The notes beneath the pieces were generated by a model. The model saw nothing but the letters and a program-made list of their open reading frames with translations. It ran no database searches and had not been told where the DNA came from. DNA of 64,000 nt from Erinaceus europaeus (lineage: Eukaryota; Chordata; Mammalia; Eulipotyphla; Erinaceidae). The stretch covers positions 79,689,118 to 79,753,117 of the forward strand of contig NC_080172.1 of the NCBI RefSeq assembly GCF_950295315.1, in the 5' to 3' direction. Positions within the stretch are counted from its first letter, which is position 1, and each line of letters opens with the position of its first letter. Below are positions 35,500 through 47,117 of the stretch, piece by piece. The translations under genes and the position numbers were made by a program.

Positions 35500-36137
35500 T
35501 GTTTTATCCCTTTCTCCACCATCTCTGGACATCTCCATCAGGGACAACATAGTGGACCCTTCTGGGCCTCTACAGGACCTTGCCCTCAATTTGGAACAAC
35601 AATGGTAGGGACTGCCCCACTTTTTTGCCCCACTGGCAAAAATTAGTAAAGTCATGGGCCCCTTGGAAAAATAGACTTTCCTATCTTTTTTCAAAATAGA
35701 AGCCCCAAATCTCTTCTGCTATATTCTTACCTTTAGGTTCCTGATTATGAAACAATTTGTTCTGCTTTATATCTTAATGCTTTTCAGCCACCAAGTTGCA
35801 GATGTCACCATGACACCAGCCTGACTTCCCTGGGCAGATGACCTTACCAATGTGTCCTGGAACCCTACCTCGCCAGAGCCCTGCCCCACTAGGGAAAGAC
35901 AGAAACAGGCTGGGAGTATGGATCAACCTGCCACCACCCATGTCCAGAGGAGAAGCAATTGCAATTGCAGAATCCAGACCTTCCACTTTTTGCACCCCAT
36001 AATGATCTTGGGTCCATACTCCCACAGGGATTAAGAATAGGAGGGCTTCCAGTGGAGTATATAGGATGTGGAACTCTGGTGGTGGGAACTGTATAGAACT
36101 GTACCCCTCTTATCAAAATTAGAAAAAAAAAAAAAAA
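35500..36137 (+). mobile_element. R repeat, copy with internal deletion
   Basis: The left part matches long R near 43210-43300 and then jumps to about 43650, losing ~350 bp. It continues to the normal 3' end ('actctggtggtgggaactgt', 'gtacccctcttatc') and a 16-nt A-run. The open frames on both strands here are inside the repeat. Confidence 0.87.
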
Positions 36138-36146
36138 GTAAAACAA

Positions 36147-36376
36147 GGGCCAAGTGATGGCATACTCGATTGAATGCACATGTCACAGTGCACAAGGACC
36201 CAGATTCAAGCCCCCCAGCCCCCTTCTTTAAAGGGGTAAGCTTCACAAGTTGTGAAGCAGGTCTGACTGAAAGTGTCTCTCTTCCTTCCTCCCTCTTTAT
36301 CTCCTCCTTCCATTTCAATTTCTATGTCTCTGTCCAGTAAATAAATTCATTAATTAACTTTTAAAAAAAGAAAAGA
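36147..36376 (+). mobile_element. tRNA-derived SINE, diverged
   Basis: 'gggccaagtgatggcatact' head inserted directly after the R poly(A), body with 'cttcacaagttgtgaagcag', CT arm and A-rich tail. Confidence 0.85.
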
Positions 36377-37664
36377 AAAAAAGAAGTTCTTGTTTTGTGG
36401 TGTGTATGTGGGAGTGAGGGCGAGTACATCAATGGACAAAGTTGCTAGCTTTGACAAAGCTGGTAAGATCCTGTTATTATTTATCAAGAGAAAATTATAA
36501 AAATAATGTGTATAAGCTAGAAAATCTACACAAAAAATTATTACTTAAATATTTATTTCTATATAATCACTATATATTTTGGAAATTGTGTTATATATCC
36601 AAATTATCTTAATATCTAAAGCAACCTATGTGCTTGAAATAATGTTAACAGTAACTGCATGTTTTAAATATATGCCCTAAGCTATCTATGTTATATATAT
36701 GATTTATAAACCCTACAGAGATCCAAGAAGTAGGTAGGTATTACCTCAGTTTTCTGCTACAAGAATGGGAGATAACTGTATTCATTGTACTGGCTCAAAT
36801 TCTCCCAGTTTTTAAGACAAAAATTCAAAAATACTGGATTCCAAAATTGTACTTGATTTATAAACCACACTTTTTTTCTTGAGTCCTTACATATTAATGA
36901 TAATCAGACAGACATTCTGAACTAAACTACAAGAGGGTTCTTTCAAATGTTACTCAACACAATATACGGTGTCTGATCTACTCTTAGAGAATATTTGGCT
37001 GGCACACTAAGTTACTACCCAACAATCTGATGCTATTTAGGTATCTATCCAGTAGATTTAATTTTAGGAGCTGGTGCTTTGTCTTTTTTCTATGTCCTAG
37101 GAACTGAACTAATATAATAAAGCATATTTACCCTGATACACTGTGGTTACAGTTATAGAAAGTGACCTCAGTAATACTGCTTTCTATTTCAATCATTGCC
37201 CAAGTAATGGATAGAATTGTAAAATGTCATCTGGACCTTTTCTAACAATTTAATGTGTCCAACTGGCAGCCCAAGGGAGAGTAACAGCAGGGACAAAACA
37301 GCAATGGGAGAAAATAATGTGGAAGAGGACTACAGGCCTGTAAGAGAAACTTGAAAGAAAATAGCTTTTATCTCCCTCACTCCCTGTTTTTGGGATTAGT
37401 GCTTCAAATGGTCATTAGAAAAAAGAAAAAAAAAAGTTATGGTGGCAGAACAGGAGTTAAATTAAGGAGCCTACCGGCAGGTTCCTGACTAGATTTTTCA
37501 TGTAAGATTTCACATATATTGATCAGATTGAATTTTTTTAAATGTTCCTGGCTACACTGATAGAATAGCACATATCTATTCTGGTTGCCTCTTCTTTGTA
37601 AGATAAAAGTATTATGAGTATTTTCTCCCATCCTTTAACTGGAATTTTCTTTAGTTTTTATTTT

Positions 37665-37668
<4 letters not shown>
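36377..37668. other. Unique AT-rich sequence
   Basis: No gene seen. Palindromic AT stretches near 36540-36600 and 36690. Confidence 0.4.
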
Positions 37669-37715
<47 letters not shown>

Positions 37716-37744
37716 AAAGAGAGAGAGAGAGAGAGAGAGAGAAA
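37669..37744. repeat. (GT)n(GA)n microsatellite
   Basis: About 20 GT units followed by about 14 GA units. Typical of a SINE-2 tail, though the adjoining 37745-37880 is too decayed to call. Confidence 0.95.
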
Positions 37745-37902
37745 GGTAGGGGCAATAAGGGGCATGGGTTGAAAGACCAACATAGTCGAACCAGAGCTCC
37801 AGGTGGGTGGCATGGTGCCAAGCCCTGCCATTTTAGATTGTGCAGTTATCAGACCCAGAAGAAAAGAAAAAAGAGTTTAAAACCTTTTAATTTTTGACTC
37901 AG

Positions 37903-37935
<33 letters not shown>

Positions 37936-38128
37936 AGCCTAGATTTAAGGTAAGGACACAACAAAATTCAGATAGCTTTCATGACCACAAGACAGGCCAC
38001 CCCTCCCCCCCACACACACAAACATCATCACAAGGGATTATACAAAGAAGCCTAGAAATCACAACAGCACCATCTGCTGGTCAACAACAACCAACACCAT
38101 AATTGTGTAAACAAAGAAATAACAAAAT

Positions 38129-38700
38129 ATGCCACAAAAAGCAAACAGAAGCGAAACAGAGGAAATTCAAGAAATTCAAGATGCAGAAAAACTATCAGAG
38201 ACATACTATAGAAAACTTATTATGAGAACTCTCCAAGAACTTAAGCAAGAATTGAAAGAGCATTTTACTTGGGAATTATGACACACAAAAGAGCAACTCC
38301 GAACAGAATTTGATAAGAAGCTATAAAGCTTGAAAGAAGAACTTCCACCAGAGTTCACTAAACAGGAAGCATAAAAGAAAAATTTCAAACAGAACTGCAA
38401 AGACTGAAAGATACCTTTAGTGCAGTTCAAACTCAGGTAGAAGGCTTAGGAAGTAGTCTCATACATGTAGAAGAAAGAATTTCCAATCTGGAAGATACAA
38501 TTAGCCCACTCTTTCAATTTAAAGATGAGGAAGAGGAAAGGTTTAGAAACTATGAAGCTACTCCGTGGAATTGAACTCTATAAAAAGGTCGAATGTAAGA
38601 GTGATAGGAATGAATATCTGAGGATAAAGACCAGGTCAAAGGACCAGAGGTAATTTTCAGAGAAATTTTGGCTGAAAATTTCCCTCATCTATGCAATCCT
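38129..38700 (+). pseudogene. L1-B ORF1 remnant
   Basis: Starts MPQKANRSETEEIQEIQDAE and continues into a heptad-like coiled coil (RTLQELKQELKEHF), as in the trimerisation stalk of the L1 ORF1 chaperone. It is interrupted by a stop soon after HFTWEL and by later frameshifts. The RNA-binding half is only faintly visible ('lenfphlc'-like at about 38670-38695). Non-functional. Confidence 0.75.
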
Positions 38701-39771
38701 CAGAAAATATTTATTCAAGAGGCAGACCAATCACCCAGGTTCATAAATCCAAAACAACCAACATCAAGGCACATTATTAAAAAAAAAAAAAACTATCAAA
38801 ATTCAGTGATTAGGGGAAAATTTCCCTAGCCTTGCTAGGAAAAGGAAATAAATTACATACAAAGGCAAAACTATCAGACTTTCGTCTGATTTCTCTTCAC
38901 AAACCCTAGAGTCAAAGAGAGAGTGGAACAACATATTCAGGGTACTAAATGAGAGGGAATTCAAGCCATGAATTCTGTATCCTACAAAATTATCCTTCAA
39001 ATATCAGGGAGAAATAAAGGTTTTCTCAAATATTCAAAAACTAAAGAAATTTGCCACAATCAACCCCACCTTACAAGAAATACTGAATAGAGTCCTACAA
39101 GAAATAAGAAAGCAAAGCAATACACTTCTAAGTGAGGTGAACAGCAGTAGACTAGAAACAAAAACACAATAAAAATAGGAAAGAACAGGGAGTTTGGTGG
39201 TAGTGCAGTGAGTTTAGCACACGTGGTGCAAAATGCAAGGACCACCATCAGGATCCTGGTTCGAGTCCCCGGCTCCCCACCTGCAGGGGAGTCGCTTCAC
39301 AGATGGTGAAGCAGGTCTGCAGGTGTCTATCTTTCTCTCCCCCTCTCTGTCTTCCTCCTCTCTCCATCTCTCTGTCCTATCCAAAAACGATGACATCAAA
39401 ACAACAATAACAACTACAATGACAACAACAACAACAAAAAAAACCAACAAGGGCAACAAAATGGGAAAATAAATAAATACATAAATATTTTAAAAATTAA
39501 AAAAAAATAGGAAAGAACAACAAAAAATAGGGGAGGGAATTAAAAGACAAAGAAGCTCTATCAAACGTTTGTTAATCAAGGCCAACTTAAAAATGACTTT
39601 TCTAGATATACACATGGTAACCACAAAACAAAACAAGGAACAGAGATTTATAGAAAGCACAAGAAAAATCAGTGAGAAATTCACCACAGAAACTCATCCA
39701 CACAAAAGGTCATATAGAAACAAAAGGGCAAAGATTCAATAATTTAAAATAAAACCAAAACAAAAGTCAGA
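38700..39771 (+). mobile_element. L1-B inter-ORF region (old-type L1)
   Basis: Wording such as 'tatcctacaaaattatcctt', 'ggagaaataaaggttttctc' and 'cttacaagaaatactgaat' matches the segment between ORF1 and ORF2 that I associate with older mammalian L1 subfamilies. Interrupted by the SINE at 39188-39502. Confidence 0.65.
39188..39502 (+). mobile_element. Young tRNA-derived SINE in L1-B, with 17-nt TSD
   Basis: Short form with A-box, B-box, body, CT arm, CAA linker and AATAAATAC tail. Perfect duplication aaaaataggaaagaaca at 39171-39187 and 39503-39519. It dates after L1-B. Confidence 0.97.
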
Positions 39772-40880
39772 ATGGACATAAGTAAATCTCATATATCAAT
39801 AACCACCCTCAATGTGAATGGCCTAAATTCACCTGTCAAAAAACTCAGAGTAGCTAACTGGATTAAAGAACAGGATCCAAACAGAAACTGAATATAAGAG
39901 GCTAGAGCAAGATGTTCGAAACTAATAATTCACAAAAAAAGGGCAGGGATAGCTATTCAGTTCTCTGATAAAACAGACATTCAGGCAGAGAAAGTAATCA
40001 GAGACAGAGAAGGACACTGCATAATGGTTAAAGGATTAATTCAACAAAACAATATAACCATCATAAATATGTATGGCCCACATTTAGGAGCACCCAAATA
40101 TATAAAACACTTACTGAACTCAAGGGAGACATTGATCTCAACACAATAATAGTAGGAGATTTCAACACACCACTCATAGCAAGAGACAGAACATCTGGAC
40201 AAAAAAGTCAATAGAGAAATAGCAAATTAAATGAAATAATAGAAGAAATGGACCTAATAGATATATACAGAACTTTCCATACCAAAAGTAATGAATACAT
40301 ATTTTTCTCAAGTACACATGGCATATTTAGAAGGATTGACCATATGCTGGGCCACAAAGACAGTCTAAACAAATATGTAATATTAAAATTATAAAATGCA
40401 TCCTCTCAGACCACTAAAGTATGAAACTAGAAGTAAACCAAAAAAGGAAAAGAAATTTCCCCAAAGCATGGAGACTAAAGAATATGCTTCTTAACAATAT
40501 ATGGATCACTGAAAAGATAAAAAAAACAAATTACCTTGATACCAATGTAAATGAAGAAACCAGTTACCAACCCTATGAGATGCAGCAAAAGCAGTCCTGA
40601 CAGGGAAGTATAGCAATACAGGCCCACATTAATAAACAGAAGAAATCACTTGTGAACCATTTAACAACCCAACTCAATCAACTAGAAGTGGAGCAACAAA
40701 AAGAACCAACAGTCAGCAAGAGACAGGAAATAATCAAAATCAGTGCAAAAATCAATGAAATAGAAAACAAAAAGACCATTAGGAACACTAATTAAACCAA
40801 CAGCTGGTTCTTTGAAAGCATAAATAAAATAGATAAACCACTAGTTACACTCACTAAGACAAAAAAAGAAAATGCTATGG
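39772..40880 (+). pseudogene. L1-B ORF2 endonuclease remnant
   Basis: ATG at 39772 begins MDISKSHISITTLNVNGLNS, the L1 endonuclease start with its catalytic Asn in the LNVNGLN motif. Later 'VGDFNT' (about 40153-40170) and 'RIDHMLGHKDS' are visible, but stops and frameshifts break it from about 39890 onward. The catalytic Asp is still encoded, unlike L1-A. Sequence after the domain runs into the 'INSWFFESINKIDKP'-type segment, then the reverse transcriptase is missing. Confidence 0.85.
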
Positions 40881-40888
40881 TAAAATCA

Positions 40889-40966
40889 TGGGGAGAGCAG
40901 TCTGGAGGACTCTCACAAGACTAGACATGGACATTCCATATGACTCAGTAATTCCTCTCCCAGGGA
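40889..40966 (+). mobile_element. Displaced L1 C-terminal segment
   Basis: 'gagagcagtctggaggactc' and 'gtaattcctctcccaggg' duplicate the segment that recurs in its proper place at about 41617-41692. Here it lies upstream of the rest of the C-terminal domain, so it is out of order. Confidence 0.75.
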
Positions 40967-40979
40967 AAACTGGGTTGAA

Positions 40980-41935
40980 ATATGCAGAAGAATGAAACTG
41001 AGCCACTTTATCTCACCAGAAACAAAAGTCGACACGAAATGGATCAAGGACCTGGATGTTAGACCAAAAAATATCAAATACTTAGAGGAAAACATTGGTT
41101 TAACACTTTCCCACCTAAACCTCAAGGATATCTTTGATGATACAAACCCAATTGCAAGGAAGACTAAAACAAAAACAAATCAATGTGTCTATATAAAATT
41201 GCAAAGCTTCTGCACAGCAAAAGAAACCATCACAAAAACAAAGAGACCCCTCACAGAATGGGAGCAGATCTTCACATGCCATACATCAGACAAGAGACTA
41301 ATAACCAAAATATACGAAGAGCTCAGCAAACTTAGCAACAACAACAAAAATGACCCCATCCAAAAATGGGCAGAGGATATGAACAGAACATTCACTACAG
41401 AAGAGATCCAAAAGGCTAATTAACAAACACATGAAAAATTGTTCCAAGTCACTGATTGTCAGAGAAATGCAAATAAAGACAACAATGGGATACCACCTCA
41501 CCCCTGAGAGAATGGCATACATCAAAAAGGACAGCAACAACAAATGCTGGAGAGGTTGTGGGGACAAAGAAACCCTTCTGCACTGCTGGTGGGAATGTAA
41601 ATTGGTCCAACCTCTGTGGAGAGCAGTCTGGAGAACTCTTACAAGGGTAGACAGACCTTCCTTATGACCCAGTAATTTCTCTCCTAGGGATATATCCTAA
41701 GGACTCCATTAACACCCAAACAAAAAAATATGTGTACACATATGTTCATAGCACCATAATTCATAATAGCTAAAGCCTGGAAGCAATCCAGGTGCCTAAC
41801 AAAAGATAAATGGCTAAGAAAGTTGTGGTATACATACAGAATGAATACTATGCAGCTATGAAGAACAATGAACCCACCTTCTCTGACCCATTTTGGATGG
41901 AGCTAGAAGGAATTATGTTAAGTGAGCTAAGTTAG
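40980..41935 (+). pseudogene. L1-B ORF2 C-terminal domain remnant
   Basis: Open from MKLSHFISPETKVDTKWIKD to about 41423, then in another frame to 41667. The cysteine motif is intact as C-x3-C-x7-H-x4-C (CWRGC ... HCWWEC), followed by '[13 protein letters not shown]'. It then decays, with 'EYYAAMKN'-like sequence in a third frame near 41850. The C-terminal region of L1 ORF2 is a nucleic-acid-binding part of the protein; here it is only a relic. Confidence 0.88.
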
Positions 41936-41948
41936 AAAGACAAAAAAA

Positions 41949-42019
41949 AATTTACTGTTGAATGTAAAACATTAATTCCCCAATAAAGAAATAAATTTAA
42001 AAAAAAAGAAAGAAAGAAA
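41949..42019 (+). mobile_element. Ultra-short L1 3' end with 14-nt TSD
   Basis: About 46 nt identical or nearly so to the last bases of L1-A (18708-18757: 'tttactgttgaatgtaaaac', 'ccccaataaagaaataa'), followed by an A/GAAA tail. Flanked by gaaagacaaaaaaa at 41935-41948 and 42020-42033. It is an extreme 5' truncation inside L1-B. Confidence 0.85.
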
Positions 42020-42227
42020 GAAAGACAAAAAAAGAGTATGGGATGATCTCATGGGTGAGGGGGTGAGGGTGAAGGTGAGGGTGGATGTTTGGCCTCACTG
42101 GGTGTGTGGGGTGGGGATAAGATAGGACACAGTCTTTTTGTGGGAATGGTTTTTATGTACACTTCTATTAACTTGTAGTTATATAAATCACTACTTAATT
42201 AATATGAGAGGGGAAAAATTGATTGAA

Positions 42228-44200
42228 TGTCTCAAACTTTTTAATGCACAGACCATAGGCTGAGTTTTTGAAATGTTGATTCTCTTACAAGTTTAGACCA
42301 GGAGAACAGAAGCAACCGGTGGAGTTACTCTGTAAGACACAGCTATACACAAATGATGTCAAATGACATAAATTATGGTGTTGTTGCATATGATACAGCA
42401 AATCCTAACAAAGGGATTTTCAAAGTTAACCCAATTACCAAATAATTAGATTACAGCAAAAACTATCTATTGCCTTCTTAAACCCTGACAGCAGGAACCT
42501 CCCACTTCCTCTATAGAGCCTACATTTCCTCCAATCCTGGAACCTCTAGGTTGGGGCTGACTCTCCAGCATGCTTCTCTCAATTCATACCAAATAATATT
42601 GCATCTGTTGATCCCAACCTAACCAATGCAACAAGTCCCATCTCAGCATGCTTCCCTTCAGACTGTGTCCAGAGACATCAGGCTTGGAATGTCAACCCTT
42701 CGGCCTCATTACTTGGGTGAGACCTTTGCTTTCATAGGATTCTCTAATTTCATTTCAGGTGGTTCACTTCCTCACAGAGTCCCAAAACCTAGATACAGAC
42801 CAGAACCCATGAGAAAAGCATATGTTCACATGTATTCACTTATTAGGGCAAAATATATACCTGAAAGCAAAAATGCACAATAGTCTGCAGTAAGTCAATA
42901 TATGCAGCAAGCAAGTAGAAAGACCTAAAAAGAAACCATAAAGTCATTAATGAAATAGTATCTACTTAGACTTAGATAAGCTCCTCAGTTATAATACTTC
43001 CTATTATACTTCCCTCAGTCACTCTAAAGCTAACCTTTACAAAGTAAGGACTACAAAAGCTGAATAAGGTCAAGAGACTGACATATATTAACGTGACTCT
43101 TTAGTCACTATCAGGCCACCCCATCAGCTGGGGCCATATTCAGGGAGTTCTGAGATTCCCAAACAGACAAGATTGGCCTAGACCCCGAATAAATCCCTCT
43201 CTCCATTGTTACCAGTCTTCTCTATCAGGAACAACAGAATAGACCCCTTTGTGGGCCCCCCATAGGACCTTGCCCACAATGCAAATCAACAACAGCAGAG
43301 AATGTTCCATCCTCTGAATGGAGGCTGGACAATATACTCTATGTTCCACCTGAGGAAGATGGGTCCTGAAATTGGTGTAGCTTGGAACGTTCCTACTCAT
43401 GACCACAGAATGTGAACTCAGATCTACAGGGATGCAAAGGTCACATAGTTTCCTAAGCTGAATATGGATCCCATATCACATCAAATTAATGGGGCTTACA
43501 GTCAACAATATTTATACATCTTTCCCATATTTGGGAGCTACTCTCTTCCTTTATCCAGCTTTCTGGTCCTTTTTGCTGCCATGACATCATCTTCCCAGAC
43601 AATAATTTGCATCCACCTGCTTATCAGATGTCAGGCTCAGGAAAAAAAATGAATATAGCCATGGGCCCTTTGGAATATAACTAAAATAGGCCTACTAACT
43701 ATCTACAAAACAGAGGCCCCAACCCGCCCCCCCCACCCCCCGCCCTGCCAACTCTTCATCTGAACTATTCCAGCCTAAGGTTCATAATTAGTCAACAATT
43801 TGTTTGGCTTTATATGTTAACTCCTTTTTCAGTCACCAGGTTCCAGATGCTAACATGATGCCAACAGGACTTCTCTGGCCAGACGACCCCACCGATGTAA
43901 CCTAGAAACTGCTTCCTTAGATCCCTGCCCCACTAGGGAAAGAGAAAGACAGGCTAGGAGTATGGATCGTCCTGTCAATGCCCATGTTCAGCGGGGAAGC
44001 AATTACAGAAGCCAAACCTTCTACCTTTTGCACCTCAAAATGACCCTGGATCCATACTCCCAGAGGGATAAAGAATAGGAAAGTTATCAGGAGAGGGGAT
44101 GGGATATGGAGTTCTGGTGGTGGGAATTGTGTGGAGTTGTATGCCTCTTATCCTATGGTTTTTTCAGTGTTTCCTTTTTATAAATAAGAATTAAAAAATA
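42228..44200 (+). mobile_element. R repeat, longest copy (~1.97 kb)
   Basis: A non-coding unit whose pieces recur at seven other sites in the window. Landmarks in order: 'tgtctcaaactttttaatgc' at the left end, 'cccttcggcctcattact' (42697), 'tgtgggccccccatagg' (43248), a C-rich run at 43717-43748, 'ccccactagggaaagag' (43927), 'ttctggtggtgggaattgtg' (44112) and an A-rich AATAAG/AATTAAAAA end. The longest frame (85 codons, 42626-42883) has no recognised domain and is broken in no informative way. No target-site duplication was found at its left edge, which abuts L1-B directly. It could be an independent retroposon or the 3' UTR of the L1-B lineage. Confidence 0.8.
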
Positions 44201-44599
44201 TATTATACTTTGTCTCCAACTCTAAGGAAGAGTTTCTGGATGACAGTATTACTTTAGCTTTTTGTTCATTTATGTATTCATTGAAACCCTTTATCTGACG
44301 TCTCTGGGGTAAAATCTTAGAACTCAAAATTACTTTTTGAAGTTTATAAAGACAAAATGGTGCATATGCCATATTTCACACAATACCTCCAGCAAGGTGT
44401 GGGGTAGCAATCTAAAATCAAGAATATTAGTTTCTCTGTAGTAAACATTTAAAAGTTCACTCTTAAGAGGAATAAATAAAGATTATAAATAGCCTATCAT
44501 CAGTCTAGGCTGGGTTTTCTTGCCAAATGAGTTATGTGAAGCATTTGGTTTCAGCACTTTTTGGATTACAGAATTGCTAATGAGTGATTGTGGGCTTTT
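44201..44599. other. Unique sequence
   Basis: Nothing recognised. Confidence 0.4.
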
Positions 44600-44715
44600 A
44601 TTGTGATTATCTTCATTTCAGAGTTTTTGAAACAGATTTAGAGAGATTAATTAACTTTCCCAAGTTGCCTACCTAGTAACTAATGAAGCTTCACTACTCT
44701 GAACTCTGATAGTAG
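44600..44715 (-). mobile_element. MIR fragment, antisense
   Basis: 'gaaacagatttagagagatt' then 'ttaactttcccaagt' and 'ctagtaactaatgaagc' follow the antisense MIR core. Confidence 0.75.
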
Positions 44716-45289
44716 CCAATACACTGTCTACAGCAGCAATCACATCATTTTTATTGCGTTGCCCAGGTTACTGACTAGGAGAGGGAGGGAATATGGTATC
44801 TGAGCATAAAATTCCTGGATGTTGCTACAGGTGTCTCTCTCTCTTTCTGGCTTAAAACAAAAGGAATTTTATTCTTTGTCAGTTTTAGAAGAAAGAAGTC
44901 CAAAATCAAGGTGTGAAAAGAACCAGTTTGTCTGATGACACTGTGAATAGTCTTTGCTCTTTATCCGCACAGGTTTCCTCATTGCTGACTGTCCACTTGG
45001 CCTGGACTCCAAATGCTGTGTCTTTGATAATAAAATGTCTCTCCTATTTTTTTATTGTGGTTGTTATTGTTTACTTGTCTAATATGCAAGTGCTACCCCA
45101 TTTCCCAGCCTCTAGTTCCTATCAGGTGTTTATTATACTCTAGTCATTCAAGACACTCTATCATGTCTCCTTAATTTCCTCTCCTGCTTCTCCATCTCAT
45201 TTCTCTTCCAGCTCAAAATCACGTGTTATTATCTTATCTATGAAGAAAAGCTTACATTGGGTTCATTTCTTATTCATTCATTCATGTGA
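44716..45289. other. Unique sequence
   Basis: A short CT tract at 44833-44849. The open frame 44913-45143 has no recognised domain. Confidence 0.4.
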
Positions 45290-45830
45290 TTTACTGTGGG
45301 TTAAATGTTGGTAGGGTTACAGGGTATAGTTCCAGATTACATTCACCACCAAAATTCTGTGCCCTCAACTTTCAAGTGGTAATCACCATACTTCTCGCAA
45401 GGTCTTATTTCTGTTGCTTTTTTTTTTTTTAAGGGTCATATTTTCCAGTTCTCTATATTTCACACATGAGTGAAACAATTCAGTAACTGTCTTTCACCTC
45501 TTATTTCACTAAGCATAATTACCTCCAGTTACATCCACTTTGTCCCAAAGAAGACAATACACCTTTCTTTTTCCCTGCAGACTAGTATTCCATGGAGTAT
45601 ATCTATAATTTTTTAACTAGTGCTCTATAGGTGGAAACTTTGGCTACTCCCAGTCTTTGGTGATGGTGGATAATGGGGCTATGAGTGTAGGGATGCACAT
45701 GTTCCCTTGATCAAATGTTTCCATGTCTTTTGGGTAAATACCTAAGAGTATTTAATGGCAGATCATACAGTAATTCTTTTTTTAAACATTTTTTAAAGAG
45801 CTTTCCATATAATAGTTTCTAACTTCTCAG
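45290..45830 (-). mobile_element. Old L1 3' end, antisense
   Basis: Antisense wording: 'catgagtgaaacaattcagt', 'agtattccatggagtatat' and 'gtctttggtgatggtggata' match the reverse complement of the ORF2 end and 3' UTR. Diverged. Confidence 0.75.
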
Positions 45831-46126
45831 TTTCTGACTCTCTATACCTATTCTCTTCATTCCTTTTGGCAATAGGATCGTTGTCTCCCTCCATCATAGC
45901 TGAAAAATTAAATGGCTTCCTGGCCTTCACGCCGTGAATGTAATTGGAGACTCAAGCCCCTGGGCATAGGAAATGAAAACAAGCATAAATAAGTGAGATT
46001 ACCTCAAACTAAAATGCTTCTACACATTAAAAGCAAATTACACAGGATAACCTGTAAATGGGAGAATATATTTGCACATCACACATCAGACAAGCAACTG
46101 CTATCAAACATATATACAGAATTATG

Positions 46127-46335
46127 AGGCCACATGGTGGTGCACCTGTTTGAATGCACAGGTTACCATGTGCAAGGTCTGGCTTCAAGCCCCTCTGCCC
46201 CATATGCAGGGAGTAAGCTTCATAAGTGGTGAAACAGTGCTACAGCTGTTTCTCTGCCTCAGTCCCTATCTTTGCTTCCCTTCTCAGTTTTCTGGCTATC
46301 TCTATTCAATAAAAAGATAATAGAAAAAAATATTT
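46127..46335 (+). mobile_element. tRNA-derived SINE, diverged, in old L1
   Basis: Head 'gaggccacatggtggtgcac', decayed B-box, body and 'ttcaataaaaagataat' tail. It splits the L1 segment. Confidence 0.85.
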
Positions 46336-47020
46336 AAAATAATTAAAATGTAAATAAAAACAGAATTGACACAGATCTACAAAAGAAACAAAAGTAACCC
46401 AATACAAAGTCAGCCAAAGAACCAGACAGATACATGAAGAAATGTTCCACTTCACTTAGCATTAGAGAAACAAAAAAATTAAACTTATAAGAACTGTGGT
46501 GGAGGTGGAAGGATACAGAACTTTGGTGGTAGGTGTATTCTGGAACTATACATTATAAGGTTACAATCTTGCAACAAACTATTAATAAAAAATCCAAAAA
46601 ATGTTTTAAGTGGGTCAAAGAACTAAACAGAAGAGAAACACACAGTCCATAGACACATGAAGAAATGCTCCACTTCACCTAGCATTAGAGAGATGAAAAT
46701 TGAAACTACACTGAGATACTGCCTCACACCTGATAGAATGGCTTACATAAATAAACCACCACGAGATGACAGGTCTTGGAGAGATTATGGAGAAGAAGGA
46801 TGGCTGGCTAAAGAAGCTGTGGGATAGATGTTCCATGGAATACAACTCTGTAATCAAAAAAGATGATACTGTGTCCTCTGGGATGAAATGGATAATACTG
46901 GGTGAAGGTGTTATGCTTAGCTAAATAAAAGATGAAAGACAACTAACTACCAGATGGTTTCATTCATATACAGAATCTAGAGATTGGATACATAGGAACA
47001 ATCCCCCCCACCCACACATC

Positions 47021-47023
47021 CCC

Positions 47024-47110
<87 letters not shown>

Positions 47111-47117
47111 ACACATA
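47021..47117. repeat. (CT)n(CA)n microsatellite
   Basis: About 13 CT units, then two CA runs separated by ATA interruptions, inside the L1 3' UTR. Confidence 0.96.

Larger units (their letters stand above)
37937..42227 (+). mobile_element. L1-B: older LINE-1 with rearranged ORF2, possibly continuous with R
   Basis: 5' leader, ORF1 remnant, inter-ORF region, ORF2 endonuclease, then a jump that removes the whole reverse transcriptase, then the C-terminal domain and the start of the 3' UTR. A SINE (39188-39502) and an ultra-short L1 tail (41949-42019) are nested in it. Between the C-terminal domain and 42228 there is no poly(A) of its own other than the nested insertion, so its 3' UTR may continue through the R sequence to 44200. 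Confidence 0.9.

Noticed and set aside
42626..42883. 85-codon gene in the R repeat
   Set aside because: No domain recognised, no splice sites, and the sequence is part of a dispersed repeat.
43717..43748. G-quadruplex/i-motif regulatory site
   Set aside because: A C-rich run, but it is part of the R repeat and probably an expanded homopolymer; no promoter context.
42228..44200. Solo LTR of an endogenous retrovirus (starts TG)
   Set aside because: The 3' end is A-rich rather than ending CA, other copies are variably 5'-truncated, and no flanking 4-6-nt duplication was seen.
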